The position numbers were made by a program, and so were the translations under genes. From Dysidea avara (Eukaryota > Porifera > Demospongiae > Dictyoceratida > Dysideidae): a DNA stretch of 64,000 nucleotides. This document shows positions 11,142-46,500 of the stretch, in pieces. The stretch lies in the NCBI RefSeq assembly GCF_963678975.1, contig NC_089276.1, positions 26,059,555-26,123,554 of the forward strand, in the 5' to 3' direction. How positions within the stretch are numbered: position 1 is the stretch's first letter; the number at the start of each line of letters is the position of its first letter. The notes under the pieces are model-generated. The model saw nothing but the letters and a program-made list of their open reading frames with translations. It made no database searches and was not told the DNA's origin.

Positions 11142-11742
11142 ACACTTTTGGTTGGTCCCAAGGTGCTTTTAATACAGAGTATTACTATAGCTATGCAAGT
11201 TTAGACTGGTGCATAAGATAGTGTATTCCAATTGCTGTTGAAAAAAATTGCTGAGTTGTATACTATTATAAGTATGTCAACTTGTACTTGCCTTTCATGA
11301 AGTTAATATATTAGTGCAACAAAAAATGCATCTATTTAGGTTACCTTTGACTTAGATTTGTCCCATTTTCCATCAGAGTTAACAAAAAAATCCCTATATT
11401 GTGGTTGGTTAAATAAGTTAGGGAGCTTAATAAGGAGATTACAAAGGCTTTATACCATTACCATTCTTCCATCTTGAGTGGGACTAGAACATAATGAGGT
11501 CATTGTGCAATGTGTAGGATAAGATTGTGTACTCAAAGCTCACAAAAGCCAGTGATGAGTGACAATTGAACATGTAGGCATGAAGTATGTATATTGACCA
11601 GGGAGTTACTTTATGTTTGTATTTTATGTGTTATCTACATTGATTTTAGCTGGTCTGTTTATTTTATCCTTATTAATGGCTTTATATGTTGTACTTAAAA
11701 CTACAGTGTGATGTTTCGTTTATAATTTTCATGTGTTTGCTG

Positions 11743-12316
11743 TAGTGTTGCACCGATAATCGGTTCAATAATCGGTATCGGGCGATATTGGCTACTAGTA
11801 TCGGGCGATATTGGCTACTAGCCGATTAATCGGTTTTGATTAAATCAAGGCCGATGTTAATCTCCACTGTGCTGTGTAGTATAATGATGTGGGGGAGGCT
11901 AGACATAAGTTATTTGGCATTTTAATTAAGTTATGTGTTAATGGTTTAGCGGTGACTACAAGCCATGCCCATAATAAACTGTCAGGTTTTAGGCCATGCC
12001 CAACAATAAATTGAGGTTTTTAGGTTTCTATGTAGTACCAGCCACTTGTCTCAACTGTATATAGCAGTAGTAAAATGTACTTAAAACCTGTTTACCATGA
12101 GTAACTTTTACTTGTGGTATACATCTAACTATACATTTTAGCCTAGAATGAGCTGTATATCAATGGTTATGTCACTAATATGAGCCATTTAATAATGATG
12201 AGGATGAGTGTTAGTGTTATTGGTGTACATCGGATCGGTTATCGGTATCGGCTAATTCTGTTGCTTAATATCGGTTATCGGAATAATCGGCTAATTTGGA
12301 TATCGGTGCAACACTA
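11743..12316. mobile_element. 574-bp hAT-type non-autonomous element, perfect 8-bp TSD
   Basis: The ends TAGTGTTGCACCGATA and TATCGGTGCAACACTA are exact inverted repeats. The 8-bp direct repeat GTTTGCTG flanks them at 11735-11742 and 12317-12324, the hallmark of hAT insertions. Subterminal CGATA/TATCGG motifs recur many times, as expected for transposase-binding arrays. There is no transposase frame. The intact TSD suggests a fairly recent insertion. Confidence 0.9.
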
Positions 12317-12324
12317 GTTTGCTG

Positions 12325-13395
12325 TAACCATCTTTACCAATGACTTCAGAGATATTGATCTTGAGTAATAAGTGTGTCAAACAGTACATCAATCCATGAT
12401 CCACGTATGTATAATGGAATTTTGAAATGTGCACATGGGCATGGATCTTAAATTGCTGTGTTGTTTAGCTGTGTAACATAACTCCAGGTTGCTCAAGGAA
12501 TGGTGGCACAAATGATCATGTTGCCACACCTTCAGGTTATCCAGTACCAGATGCCAGAACTATAATAATAGTCAATTCCCTTTTTAAAGGCTATTGTGTT
12601 TTTACTTGGTTTAGTCGCCGAGTCACAGCAACCTTTAATGGCAACGTAAACAAATGAAATCTGTGTAGATTCATACAGTTATTTTAGATAATACTTGATA
12701 CTCTGAGCATTATATCGAGTATTTAGTTAAACCGCGATATCTGTATTTGATAACGTCTAATTTCTTACTACTGCAATCAAGTGGATTGTAAAAGTCTTTT
12801 AAAGCTTTATTATTAGTATGAAAAGTGTACATAGGAAAAGATATGGACTGGTGTACAATAATATACTACAATCAGCTTGCCAACACAATTCTGTCTTGAG
12901 CAAATATGTTTAGAAACTGTACTTTTATATCTAGTAAAGGTCTAAAATGGCATCTAGCTAAGGCATACCGATAATATAGTTATACCGAAATATCAAGTAA
13001 CAATATCGTACCATTCATGAAATATCAAAACTGCTCTGCACTACTCTCAGTTACTATTACATACTCTTGCTAATACATACATGTATAGCTATGAAAGTGG
13101 CAATGCTCACATTCCCATTCTTGTACAGATAATAGAGTCATAACTGCTCCTTATAATTACCCTAGGCTAGAGATAAACAGTAATACATCTACAGTAATTG
13201 GGCAACCATAGAAGCTATCCAGAAGCCATATGTAAAGGAAATCAACTACCTGCTCTAATAACTTAAGAAGAATAGAACTGGAAAGTACTACTATAAATGT
13301 TATCATGAACAGGTTGCTAGGTTACTAGTCAATACCAACATAGAAAATCATAATATACACACAGTAATTAGAACTGATTACCACATAAGGAATAA
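12325..13395. other. non-coding stretch
   Basis: No gene, RNA or clear repeat was recognised here. Confidence 0.4.
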
Positions 13396-14049
13396 AATTG
13401 TGACCGGATCTGCGAAAACCCGACATAATGGCGCATTTTTCAAATCCTTTATTATTGAATATTTATAATCTACTTAGCTGAGTGTATGCTCTGGCCAAGT
13501 TTCAGCCTTGTATGCCAACAACTTTTGGAGTTACAGCCCTACAAAGTAGCAGCAACAGAAAGATCGATTTGTACAGCAAGTATTGGGAAAATATATTACA
13601 GCTGCTTACAAAAACGATTGTAACTTACAAACGCAATGCAGTACAGAGTTGTAACTTGCGCCATCGCGTTCACCATGAATAGGGGAGTCCATTACGTGGT
13701 AGGTTTTTCCACCTACCGCCTTTTTTCACTACATACAGAGACGAAATCAGTGAAGAAAAATTGGTCGCGTACGATTGCTTCGACGTGACGTAAACAAACG
13801 CCCATAACTCACGTATCCTTTAAGCTACATCTACGAAACAAAGAGTTTCGAACTCCCCTTGAGTAGGCGAATAAGATGATATCCATGTTTTTATCATTAC
13901 ACCCTTTCTTCACAAAGAACAAACCGTTTAAAAATTTTACGATTTTTTTTTTCATTTATGCAAATATTTTACCCATTGCAATCAATAGCCTATACTGAAA
14001 ATTTAGGTTTGCGCCATTATGTCGGGTTTTCGCAGATCCGGTCACAATT
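13396..14049. mobile_element. TGTGACC-family MITE, copy 1 (~654 bp, 40-bp TIR)
   Basis: The left end AATTGTGACCGGATCTGCG is matched by the right end CGCAGATCCGGTCACAATT. The inverted repeat runs about 40 bp through CCCGACATAATGGCGCA. The interior (GCCTTGTATGCCAACAACTT) is related to the other TGTGACC elements at 14,113, 16,466 and 35,446. The flanking octamers AATAAAAT and ATTAATAT are similar but not identical, so the TSD is uncertain. Confidence 0.85.
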
Positions 14050-14112
14050 AATATAGTAGGTAAATAAAGTAAAAATCAACATGTTATTTACTTTGATGAG
14101 GTCATTGACAAA

Positions 14113-14701
14113 TGTGACCCACTGAGTAAGATCTGCTGCCAACTTGTTTGCATAATTCTGTTTTTGAGATAAATGCTATTGAAATACCTACATAAATAAT
14201 TTTATGTATGTTTTAATCGCTTCAGTAAACAGTATGAATTGAAAATATCTAATATACCAATGGATACACCTCTTCATGGAGAGTAACAACATCATTGTTT
14301 TGTTTGTGTACCCATGAAGCAAACGTGAGCTACGTTTGTTTGCTTACATTGTGGTTTATTGTACCTGTTTCTACAGCCTCCTTGTTTGATAGCATGAACC
14401 AAAAACTACACCTTGATAAATGCCCCAGTTCAAGGCATAGAATGACACAAGTCCCAACTCTGTAGTCCATTGCACTCGAGACTTATGATCAATTAAACGA
14501 GTGCCTGTAAATGTTTTTCTGTATAGGCACTGTACAAATCGATTGTTTTGCTCTTCTTGTTGTCTATCGCTATAACTCCAAAAGCTCTTACCAGATAAGG
14601 CTAAAACTCTAACAGCCCATTGGGTTTTCCCTCTACACAACAAAATACTTTAAAGTTTGAGGAAAATGTGAACAAGTTGGGTTTTTGCTCAGTGAGTCAC
14701 A
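14113..14701. mobile_element. TGTGACC-family MITE, copy 2
   Basis: Ends TGTGACCCACTGAGTAA and TTGCTCAGTGAGTCACA form imperfect inverted repeats. The interior shares the segment around GACACAAGTCCCAACTC with the copy at 35,446-36,078. The open frame at 14,371-14,643 (minus) belongs to the repeat. Confidence 0.75.
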
Positions 14702-14942
14702 AATGTGATCAGGTATGTAAAAACCAGACAAACTTAAGAAAAAACTATATGTAGGCTATCTTTCTATCAGGATGCTATAACCATGCAAGTTTTATCCCTT
14801 ATTAAACTTTTACTGGTTTGGGACTATACAAGTTACAGAATACAGACATTCCTTGAGATCATTTGGTTCTACTTCGGGTACTTAGAGATAATGAGTTACT
14901 CTCTAAAATTCCTATGGATATAATTACATGAAAATAACAAGG

Positions 14943-15181
14943 AGAAAACATCCTGACCACCTGGTAGACTCCTGTAAGCTTTCGAGCGTAAATCGGATGG
15001 CTGCAGGTTCGAGGCTACCTAGGTCCAGTCATGGATTTTTTCTCCTCTCTCCAACTTTTCAAACACACCTTAAGTAGTAAAGTCTAAGTAGCTAAAGTCT
15101 TTGAGCAGGCTGTAGGACCAGGTGTCCTACAGACCTTCAGCACTTGTGCTGTAAAGCATTAATAAATAAATAAATAAATAA
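14943..15181 (+). mobile_element. tRNA-derived SINE with (AAAT)n tail
   Basis: A tRNA-like head contains a B-box-like GGTTCGAGGCT (15006-15016) and, about 40 nt upstream, an A-box-like TGGTAGACTCCTG. A non-tRNA body follows, and the element ends in a simple AATAAATAAATAAATAAA tail at about 15,160-15,181. The order of head, body and simple tail is that of a Pol III SINE. It lies just beyond the last recognised DIMT1 exon, in opposite orientation. Confidence 0.7.
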
Positions 15182-15288
15182 AAATCAGTATGGTCCATTC
15201 AGTACATGATCTGGTACAGTATCCCAATTAATGCTCACATGTCCAATTCTGCATGCCTGGTCACAAATAGTCTTCTAAGTGGTTACTG

Positions 15289-30848
<15,560 letters not shown>

Positions 30849-31039
30849 TGCTCCCACGTGTAGTTTAAAATTGTTAATTGTGGGTTTCGATTTTGTGGGA
30901 GCATTTATGATCTACAAATACAATCTTGGTGTCCATTTAAGGATTCCTCTCAGACTATATTCATACACATATAATTTGTACATATTTAAAAAATAGCATA
31001 CAGAAACATTTCAAATAATTAGTATTGTAGCCAGCTCAA

Positions 31040-32364
31040 TCAGTACAGAGCACTGTTGTGCTTGGAGAAGTGACTGGCATTAGGTTGGAAGTGTCTGGAG
31101 TAGCCAACAATGTGAGGATCAGTAGGATAGTCAGTGATACTGGTCCGTTCTGTAGTAAAGATAAGCAGTAATGAAATATCGAATCACCTGAATGGTCTAT
31201 TAGAGTATTCCACATGGGCCATATCATGTGCAATATAATTCTGACACTAATGCATGTATTGTTAATCTGCATATGAAAGCATGGAGCAATAGGTGGGCAA
31301 TTGCAAAGTTACGAATAAGTATTCAGGAACTAGCTACAACTGAGATAAATTCAATGACATTATCCTATGTATTGTGGCACTGAACTAAGTGCTATCTATG
31401 TAATGTTAGCTTGTAAACTATTCAGCTGTAGCTAAACGTGCATGATCTGATCTTGACAGTGCAATATTTCTTTGTTTGCCACATATAGGCAACATTGAGA
31501 TATGACAAGCAAGCGTATAATATAGGTGATCATTATCTCAAAAGAAATAAATACATGCCAGCTACAATATCCACAAATTTACCTTAATGCATGTCAGATA
31601 CCAGATATGTACATAATCTTACATATGCCAAAAATATGATTGCTCTATTAGAGTAGTTGACTCATTAATATAAGTAAAATTTTATTCACATCTTCAGGGT
31701 TTCAATCACACAGGTACAAGATGTGAAGGTGAGTGGTACATTAGGCCAGGTAAAGTTGATCGACAGCTTACCACCAAAGTCGTGTTTCATTATGAAGATG
31801 AAATAAGCTTCAGTGCCTATAGTTAGCTATTCTTTGTTTGTACCTAAGAGTCTATGTACAAGCCTAATAATAAAAGAGTACTATGATGCGTCCATTTGTA
31901 CTTCTATGATTTGCCTGACTGTTCCATTAGAGTATATATGACTGCTATACAGTCCCTTTACTTTGTTATGTACTGTATAGCACTACAAGACCTCTTGTAC
32001 ACTGTATGCGAAAATCCAAATAGAGTTGAAAGCAATAATATGATTGCAAGCAATGAATGCCATTACAAACCTCTGTTGTGGAAGAAATAGCTGTGATGTC
32101 CAGTCCATGTTGTAATACCAGCTAGCTTGCAATTCTGTATTAGCAACAACAAATTAGCTAAATACACAGAACTGTTATTCTCACATCAATGATCAACTTC
32201 CTGTTCTTCATGTCAGTCTGCCATTGTGGCACGTACCTCTTGGGGATCATTGGGTGGTAGCGTGAAAACACGTGAGTGGTTGTGATGGTGGGTGGAGACC
32301 CAACACCTATGGTTTTCCACAACTCGTAACTTGCTGGAGACGCTGGTGGAGATGCTACTGACAT
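31040..32364 (-). CDS. unrecognised 114-aa protein, 3 exons
   Basis: The proposed exons on the minus strand are 32364-32185, 31826-31772 and 31149-31040. Intron 1 is phase 0 and intron 2 phase 1, and the joins stay open to a TGA at 31042-31040. The product starts MSVASPPASPASYELWK and has HVFSRYHPMIPKRYVPQW, then ITDYPTDPHIVGYSRHF, and ends SKHNSALY. It is rich in Pro, Tyr and His, with no signal peptide or membrane segment. I do not recognise it. Short Pro/Tyr/His-rich proteins of this style occur among ciliary microtubule-inner proteins, but that is only a guess. The 3' end is 192 bp from the DIMT1 start. Exons 2-3 rest on splice sites and phase alone, and an antisense frame (31,696-31,827) is also open. 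Confidence 0.5.
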
Positions 32365-32654
32365 GTTCTTCCTATTGAACACTGATGCAGCAAAAATGAA
32401 TGGGTGACGCACATACAGAGTGGGATATAAAAATGGACAATTGGTTAATTGACACACAAGTAAGATCGAGAACACACCGAGTACAGTACCCAAGCAAAGG
32501 TGTGAGCACGTGTATCTACGATTATTTGTGGTGTGTGCTTTGCGCGAATTGGCTCACCTTTTACCGCAACAACTTGTTGAAGTCACTATAGCAACTGGTG
32601 CGCTTGAAATAGAACAATATCGCACGTGATCAGGTGGTTTCTCACTCGCAGGAC
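32365..32654. promoter_or_regulatory. 290-bp divergent promoter region
   Basis: The ATG of the 114-aa gene (32364, minus) and the ATG of NDUFA11 (32655, plus) are separated by only 290 bp, so both genes probably share a bidirectional promoter. CACGTG occurs at about 32,507-32,512 and a related CGCACGTG at about 32,621. No TATA box was seen in a convincing position. Confidence 0.45.
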
Positions 32655-35600
32655 ATGGGCGGTGATATAGAACACGAGCACGACGAGGCTGGTGAACACT
32701 GTGCGGAAAAGGTGCTGACTAGCACCGCGTATGGGAGCGGTGTAGGTGAGTACTAGTGGGCACTAATAGGAAACATATTAGAAAACCAGCTTATAGATAT
32801 TATAGCTCACGAAAGCACATCTTAAGTAGCAAGTAGTGCTGGTTGGCTGTCATAGCTTCTAAATCCCCACCTGGGTTAGATGGGGTGTGTGACCATAGAT
32901 CTATGGTTAAACCTTGATAGATGTATAAGGGGTGAATACTTTGGGATCCCTTATCTAACTGTCCAGACCATTTTTGTGCATTCACATAAGATTGTGCTAT
33001 TAAGTATGCTGGGTGTTTGTAAGCTTAGTGATGGACATTCAATGCAACAATCACTCTTCTGTAAAAGTACGGTTTCCAAGCTGCAGTGTGTAGTTAATTA
33101 ATTTTTGTTGAACTGTTTTGTTCATTTACTTGTGAACATTTTGTACCGCCTGTGCGTGGTGTGTCTTTAAACTCTTTATATGCACACGCACACACGCACG
33201 CACACTCCAGAGTCAAGATATAAGGTAAAGCTGCAACATAGGTAGTATATAGAAGTAATTATGTTTTACACAATAGGATTACTCCTTGGTGGCTCAGTAT
33301 ATGCAGCAGAGTTTGTGCTACATGAAGCATCATTTACAAGATTTGGTTTCAAGGTGATGGCCCATACTACAGGACTAATAGGTAAGGCTAAGTCACCTTC
33401 TCATCACCTCATGTGATGTGTGTTCTGCAGGCACAGCATCTGCAGTGGGTGCTGCCGCATCATGTGTGTCAGCTGGAATAAGAAAAAAAGATGATCATGT
33501 CAATGCTATGATTGGTGGTGCCTGTGCTGGCTTGATATTTGGATTTAGAAGTGAGTAAATATATGCACTGCACATCATTATGTAGCTCATTTGTAAATAC
33601 ATTCAACAATAGAACTTTTGTGATAACTGTTTCCTGTTAGTCCTTGCTGTTGCTGTTTCTTGCGTTAAGCAAAAAATGATGTTATATAGTGCCATGCTTT
33701 CTTGTTAAACCCGTCTATAAACGTAGCTTGAGACGCAATCTGGATTTTTGTAGAGCAAAAAAAAATCGGGAAAATCAATGTAGGGCAAACATTTTTGAAG
33801 TGTTTCTGAGCACTAGAATACTAATTACTACCTGAAATACAAACCCTGTAGGTCATACTTTATCAATACTTGGGATTTGCTGAAAAAGAATGATGGGGCG
33901 ACTTTTCTGAACAGCTGGTTTATGACCGCGAAATTTTAATTACCTCCTAAAAACTTACTTTAACGTCTGAAAGGTAACTTATTTTACCATACCTGGGTTT
34001 ATTAATGGTTTTAGTCCTCAAACTTTCATTCCTTGATTGATAAGTTCCGGTTGACATTGCTTTTCTTTTGCCCTTCAAAAATTGTTGTTAATTTGTGCAT
34101 GCGGCACATTTTTATGACCACACCTCTTCGTTGAACATGTCTATATCTAGAGTGATGTCCATGTACATGTTTCAGCACTACTACACTTCTAAAGAGTAGC
34201 GCACCACTGTGACAGCATTTGAAAAATGGACACCTCAATTCACTCTTGGCCTTCATGTTCAGTATCAATAAAGGCTCCACTTAGGTTGATATGCTGGAAA
34301 GAAAGTAGTAAACACTTAAATTTACATGCACGAGGGAGTATACAGGCACGACTTCAGGTACAGTAACTGAAGGTAGTGCGCATGTTACTTCAACAAGGCA
34401 ACAAATATGGCCAACTACACTATAATAACAAAAATTAGGAATTTTAGTTGGATTAGGGATCAAAGAAAGAAAAAGTAGTAAAACAAAGGGAGAAGCTTTT
34501 TAAAAAGTAGGGAAGCAAAAAGGGTTTCCTATACCTGCAAGTATATACTGGTGGACATTTAACCCTTAAACCCACATATGCCAGAAAACTGGCCCTAATG
34601 GGTGTGCCTTGCACAAAGTGTTCTAACTTTCAAAGCATCTATCCTATGGCTACACAATTTATGTCATTCTACTTGTGATATAACAAGGATTAAAATGATA
34701 CCAAGGGTTTTACCCTAACGCTTAACAGCGAGGTCAAAACTAGCCATGTAAATAGCTTTCTGGCAAGGAAAACACGCAAACCCTTTTCATACCTTATAAA
34801 ATGACCTATAACTCAGTGGTGATTGCTCCTACCAACTTGCAACAAGTTACGTTCGTTTCGCCATAAAATTTCTATCAGGCCATATACTGTATGACTCAGT
34901 AGAGTAAAAACTATTGATGTTACCAATCTAACATCAACAGCCAAAAACAAAACTAAAACAAGTCAATGGAGATGGGATTTGAACCCATGCGTGCAGAGCA
35001 CAATGGATTAGCAGTCCATCGCCTTAACCACTCGGCCACTCCACCGCTATGAACTGTTAATGCTACAAAACTCTATCTAACACAGGGGAGGTGGAAATAT
35101 AATATCCAATGTTAAATTGGTATCCAAAAAAACATAAACAAATAATTTATTGGTATGAATTACAATAATTGAAAAATTATGGAGAATTCTTCATTATTTA
35201 CATTTTGTGTATAGTGCGTCCATTCCACTGTTTTTACACCCCTGTGCTATTACATGAATGCAACTGCACCACTACGTTTGTTTGTTGGTGCTACAGAACT
35301 GGTAATGAGACATGAACCAGTCCAACTGTAAATCTGATTAGCACCTAATGTGTTTAGGTATGTCAACACAGCACTGAAATGGCTTATGACACTTGCATGG
35401 GTGCACCCACTTTGACAAGCATGAAAAAAAAACATTTTTGTATATTGTGACCCGCTGAGCCTCACTAGTTTGCATAATTCTGTTTGTGAGTTGGATTGTA
35501 AGTGAAGTGCGGCCCTCGGGCAGTCGGGCATACGTATCAGGCAAAGTCCTCATGCTTGTGTTAGAAAAATGAATGCTACAATAATAAATTGCTTCAGTTA

Positions 35601-36271
35601 ACAACAACAACAAAACAAATTGAAATATCTGACCACTGGATTTGGAAAGTAAGAATGAAGAATATATTTCTTTTGAACAAACATTAATTTGTGCGTGCGT
35701 GCGTGTGTGCGTGCGTGCGTGTGTGCGTGCGTGCGTGCGTGTGTGTGTGTACATAGACACCGTTATCATCACCGTTTCTTAGCTTGAACAACATTTTTAC
35801 TTGAAAGCATCTATAGGCCAAAAACTGTACCCCCAGTTCATGGTGAATACAGTGAGACAAGTCCCAACCCCATAGCCTGCTGCAATAGTGACATAATTAT
35901 CATTGATTAAATGAATGCCTGTAATTTATATAGTTGCTGTGCAATTTAGCTCTTTTACTGTTGTATATATAACTCCACCTAATAAAGTCTGAAACACTTC
36001 AACAGCTCATTGGGCTTTTTTCCCATTAAGTGAAGTTTGAAAAAATTGCTAACTCAGGATTTTGCTCAGCAGGTCACAGTATTGTATCACGTTTTATTGT
36101 GTCTATGTTGTTCATACAGGAAAAACATATAGACCTAGTACAGGGTTACCAATGGCAGGACTACTAGCTATTCTGCTTGGACTAAGCAAGGCTCGTTATG
36201 GGACATATATTCCTCCTCTTAAAGTTGAGCCTGGAAAGTACATGTATGATTACAGCAAGCTGGATAAATAA
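32655..36271 (+). CDS. NDUFA11: NDUFA11, mitochondrial complex I subunit B14.7
   Basis: This is a Tim17/22/23-fold accessory subunit of the membrane arm of NADH:ubiquinone oxidoreductase. The exons are 32655-32745, 33277-33381, 33431-33550 and 36120-36271, all introns phase 1, giving 155 aa (vertebrate orthologues are about 141). Exon 2 carries the first hydrophobic segment (GLLLGGSVYAAEF) and exon 3 the second and third (TASAVGAAASCVSAGIRKK, MIGGACAGLIFGFR). Exon 4 has the last one (GLPMAGLLAILLGLSKA) and a Tyr/Lys-rich tail. The order of segments and the basic/acidic loop IRKKDDH match the family well. Intron 3 is 2.6 kb, holds an antisense tRNA-Ser and a MITE, and ends only 41 bp after the MITE. 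UGCG starts 370 bp downstream in the same direction. Confidence 0.93.
34430..34595 (+). repeat. partial GGGATCAT-family repeat
   Basis: The segment has AAAAATTAGGAATTTTAG, GATTAGGGATCAAAG and CCTATACCTGCAAGTATAT, the same order as the starts of the copies at 23,640 and 39,955. The rest of the element is missing. It lies in NDUFA11 intron 3. Confidence 0.55.
34964..35045 (-). tRNA. tRNA-Ser (anticodon GCT)
   Basis: The 82-nt minus-strand sequence folds as a type II tRNA. The acceptor stem is GGTGGAG/CTCCATT (two G-U pairs) and the D-arm region is TGGCCGAGTGGTTAAGGCG. The anticodon arm GGACTGCTAATCC gives GCT (plus 35010-35012), the serine long variable arm follows, and the T-arm is ATGGGTTCAAATCCCAT. 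A and B box sequences are intact, and TTTT lies about 5 nt after the 3' end as a Pol III terminator. There is no intron. It sits antisense inside NDUFA11 intron 3. Confidence 0.93.
35446..36078. mobile_element. TGTGACC-family MITE, copy 4, adjoining NDUFA11 exon 4
   Basis: Ends TGTGACCCGCTGAGC and GCTCAGCAGGTCACA are inverted repeats. The interior shares GACAAGTCCCAACCCC with copy 2. It contains a nested piece of the ATCAGGCA foldback family (about 35,510-35,570) and a (GTGC)n tract. It lies 41 bp upstream of NDUFA11 exon 4, so the branch point of that intron must lie within the element's right end or the short remainder. Confidence 0.75.
35693..35750. repeat. (GTGC)n/(GT)n microsatellite
   Basis: About 58 bp of GTGC repeats mixed with GT lie inside MITE copy 4. 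Confidence 0.9.
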
Positions 36272-36640
36272 TACAGATATTGTAATACCAAGTTGTAACA
36301 TCATGATAATGAATGCATTCAAAATTGTGTGTTTGTGTCTGATTATTTATGCATGTGCATGCGTGTATGAATTACAGTAGATCTTTCTTCCGTTACAGAA
36401 TGAATTGCAATGTAGTATTTATGTATGATACAATGGAACCTGTTATAGTATACATACCCACCTGTTTTTTTGTTTTTTAAAACTTAAGTTTACATCATTG
36501 TATTGTTTGTACGTGAGAAAGTTTTGTCCGCGAAATTTTAATCTAGTAAATTAGTGGATGTCTCGAAATAAAAATCGTAAAGTTTATGCACGCAAAATAA
36601 GTATCTTAGCAGCAAGTGCGCCTTATTTAGATTTTCCATT

Positions 36641-45299
<8,659 letters not shown>

Positions 45300-45780
45300 T
45301 CATTCTTTGTAAAATTTTAATATATGAGCACTATAAGTGAATTGAGAAACTACAGGTAGTAAATCTTTATATGAGCTTTTCAGAACTGGAATTGGAATCT
45401 TGTATTTGTTTGCTAAAGGTTGATTTACTAATAGAATTTCTTTGTTAATGATAAGTCCTATTTTCATAATGTATTCATTGACCTGTTTTCATCATATTGG
45501 ATGAGACTCGATGTCTCCTGGCCATAACTAACATGGAAAGAGCTAGAATACAAGGAGGCAAGATATGTACACAGTGGTCGCTTAGATAAAAATCAAAAAA
45601 CTGTATACCAGTAAATCATATAGCCTCAATTGAGTCCTTACAGTACAGAATGGATTTGATTTTTTTTCAGTTGGAGTTGATTGTGGTTAATTGATTGGAA
45701 TCCACAGGGTCATGAGGCAGGGGAAAACTACACTACCTGTGAAAGAGCTAACAAATTTATGATGTGAAGCTAGACCTTGG

Positions 45781-46075
45781 TTTATAGTTTGTTGCACTGC
45801 AGCTTTTGCAGTTGGTTGATGTAGTTGTATGGAATTGCCATACTTGGAAAAAGACTTCTGCTCTAGAGAAAATACAAAATTGTGTTGCCTGCTGGGTTTG
45901 TGGAACTTACCAGACTTCGTTCTCACACCTTCAAAATTCAGGATTCTGTGTGAAAAGCTATCGCTCTCCACCCAACAGAAATTATCATTGCATATGATAT
46001 GTGCCATCAACATATATTCCTTCTTTTTTACTTGTTCTCCACTGCTCCAACTAGATCTCACTCACTATCTTATGT
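45781..46075 (+). pseudogene. possible non-LTR (LINE) reverse transcriptase 3' remnant
   Basis: In one plus frame the translation contains VVWNCHTWKKTSALEKIQ followed by ACWVCGTY. This resembles the C-terminal part of animal LINE reverse transcriptases (VWDPHxxxxxxxLEKVQxxAARFV). The frame changes within about 100 bp, so the fragment is broken. A minus-strand open frame over the same region is probably a shadow. Confidence 0.4.
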
Positions 46076-46500
46076 AAATTAACAGTCTTCCATAAACTCA
46101 TATTATTTCTTTTGTAAATAGTATTTTTCGGAACTCCGTCCCATTCAGCACTTTGTCCATTTCCTTGCAATGGCAGGCACGCCCCTTTTTAGGCAGCTTT
46201 TGTCACTTAATGCCATTTTGTAATTACCTTATGGTTAAACTAATAAGTATAAAGGACTTGATAAGGTTAAAGTGGTTCAGCTGTGCTGTCTACTGAGTGC
46301 TATATTAGAGTATTATATTAATTAATCGATTATGGGTTTGGGTTTATGTTGTGATAGTTGCATTTGTAGTCAGAGCAGGCAGCACAGTGTTTGCAATCAC
46401 AAGAAGTTTTGTTAAGTGTAAGTTATAGTGTTTATGCATGATTATTATAGATATGAACATCCTTACGTAGGCTTCGATCGGTAGAATTTCCACTGGTGGA

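Noticed and set aside
14986-15030. Possible functional tRNA gene
   Set aside because: Only A/B-box-like segments of a SINE head; no cloverleaf could be drawn.
31696-31827. Plus-strand open stretch after a CAG, ending in TAG, 43 codons
   Set aside because: It could be a terminal exon, but no matching upstream plus-strand exon with start was found, and the minus-strand model has consistent phases over three exons.
45687-46061. Minus-strand 124-codon frame
   Set aside because: The opposite strand shows reverse-transcriptase-like sequence; this frame has no resemblance to a known family.
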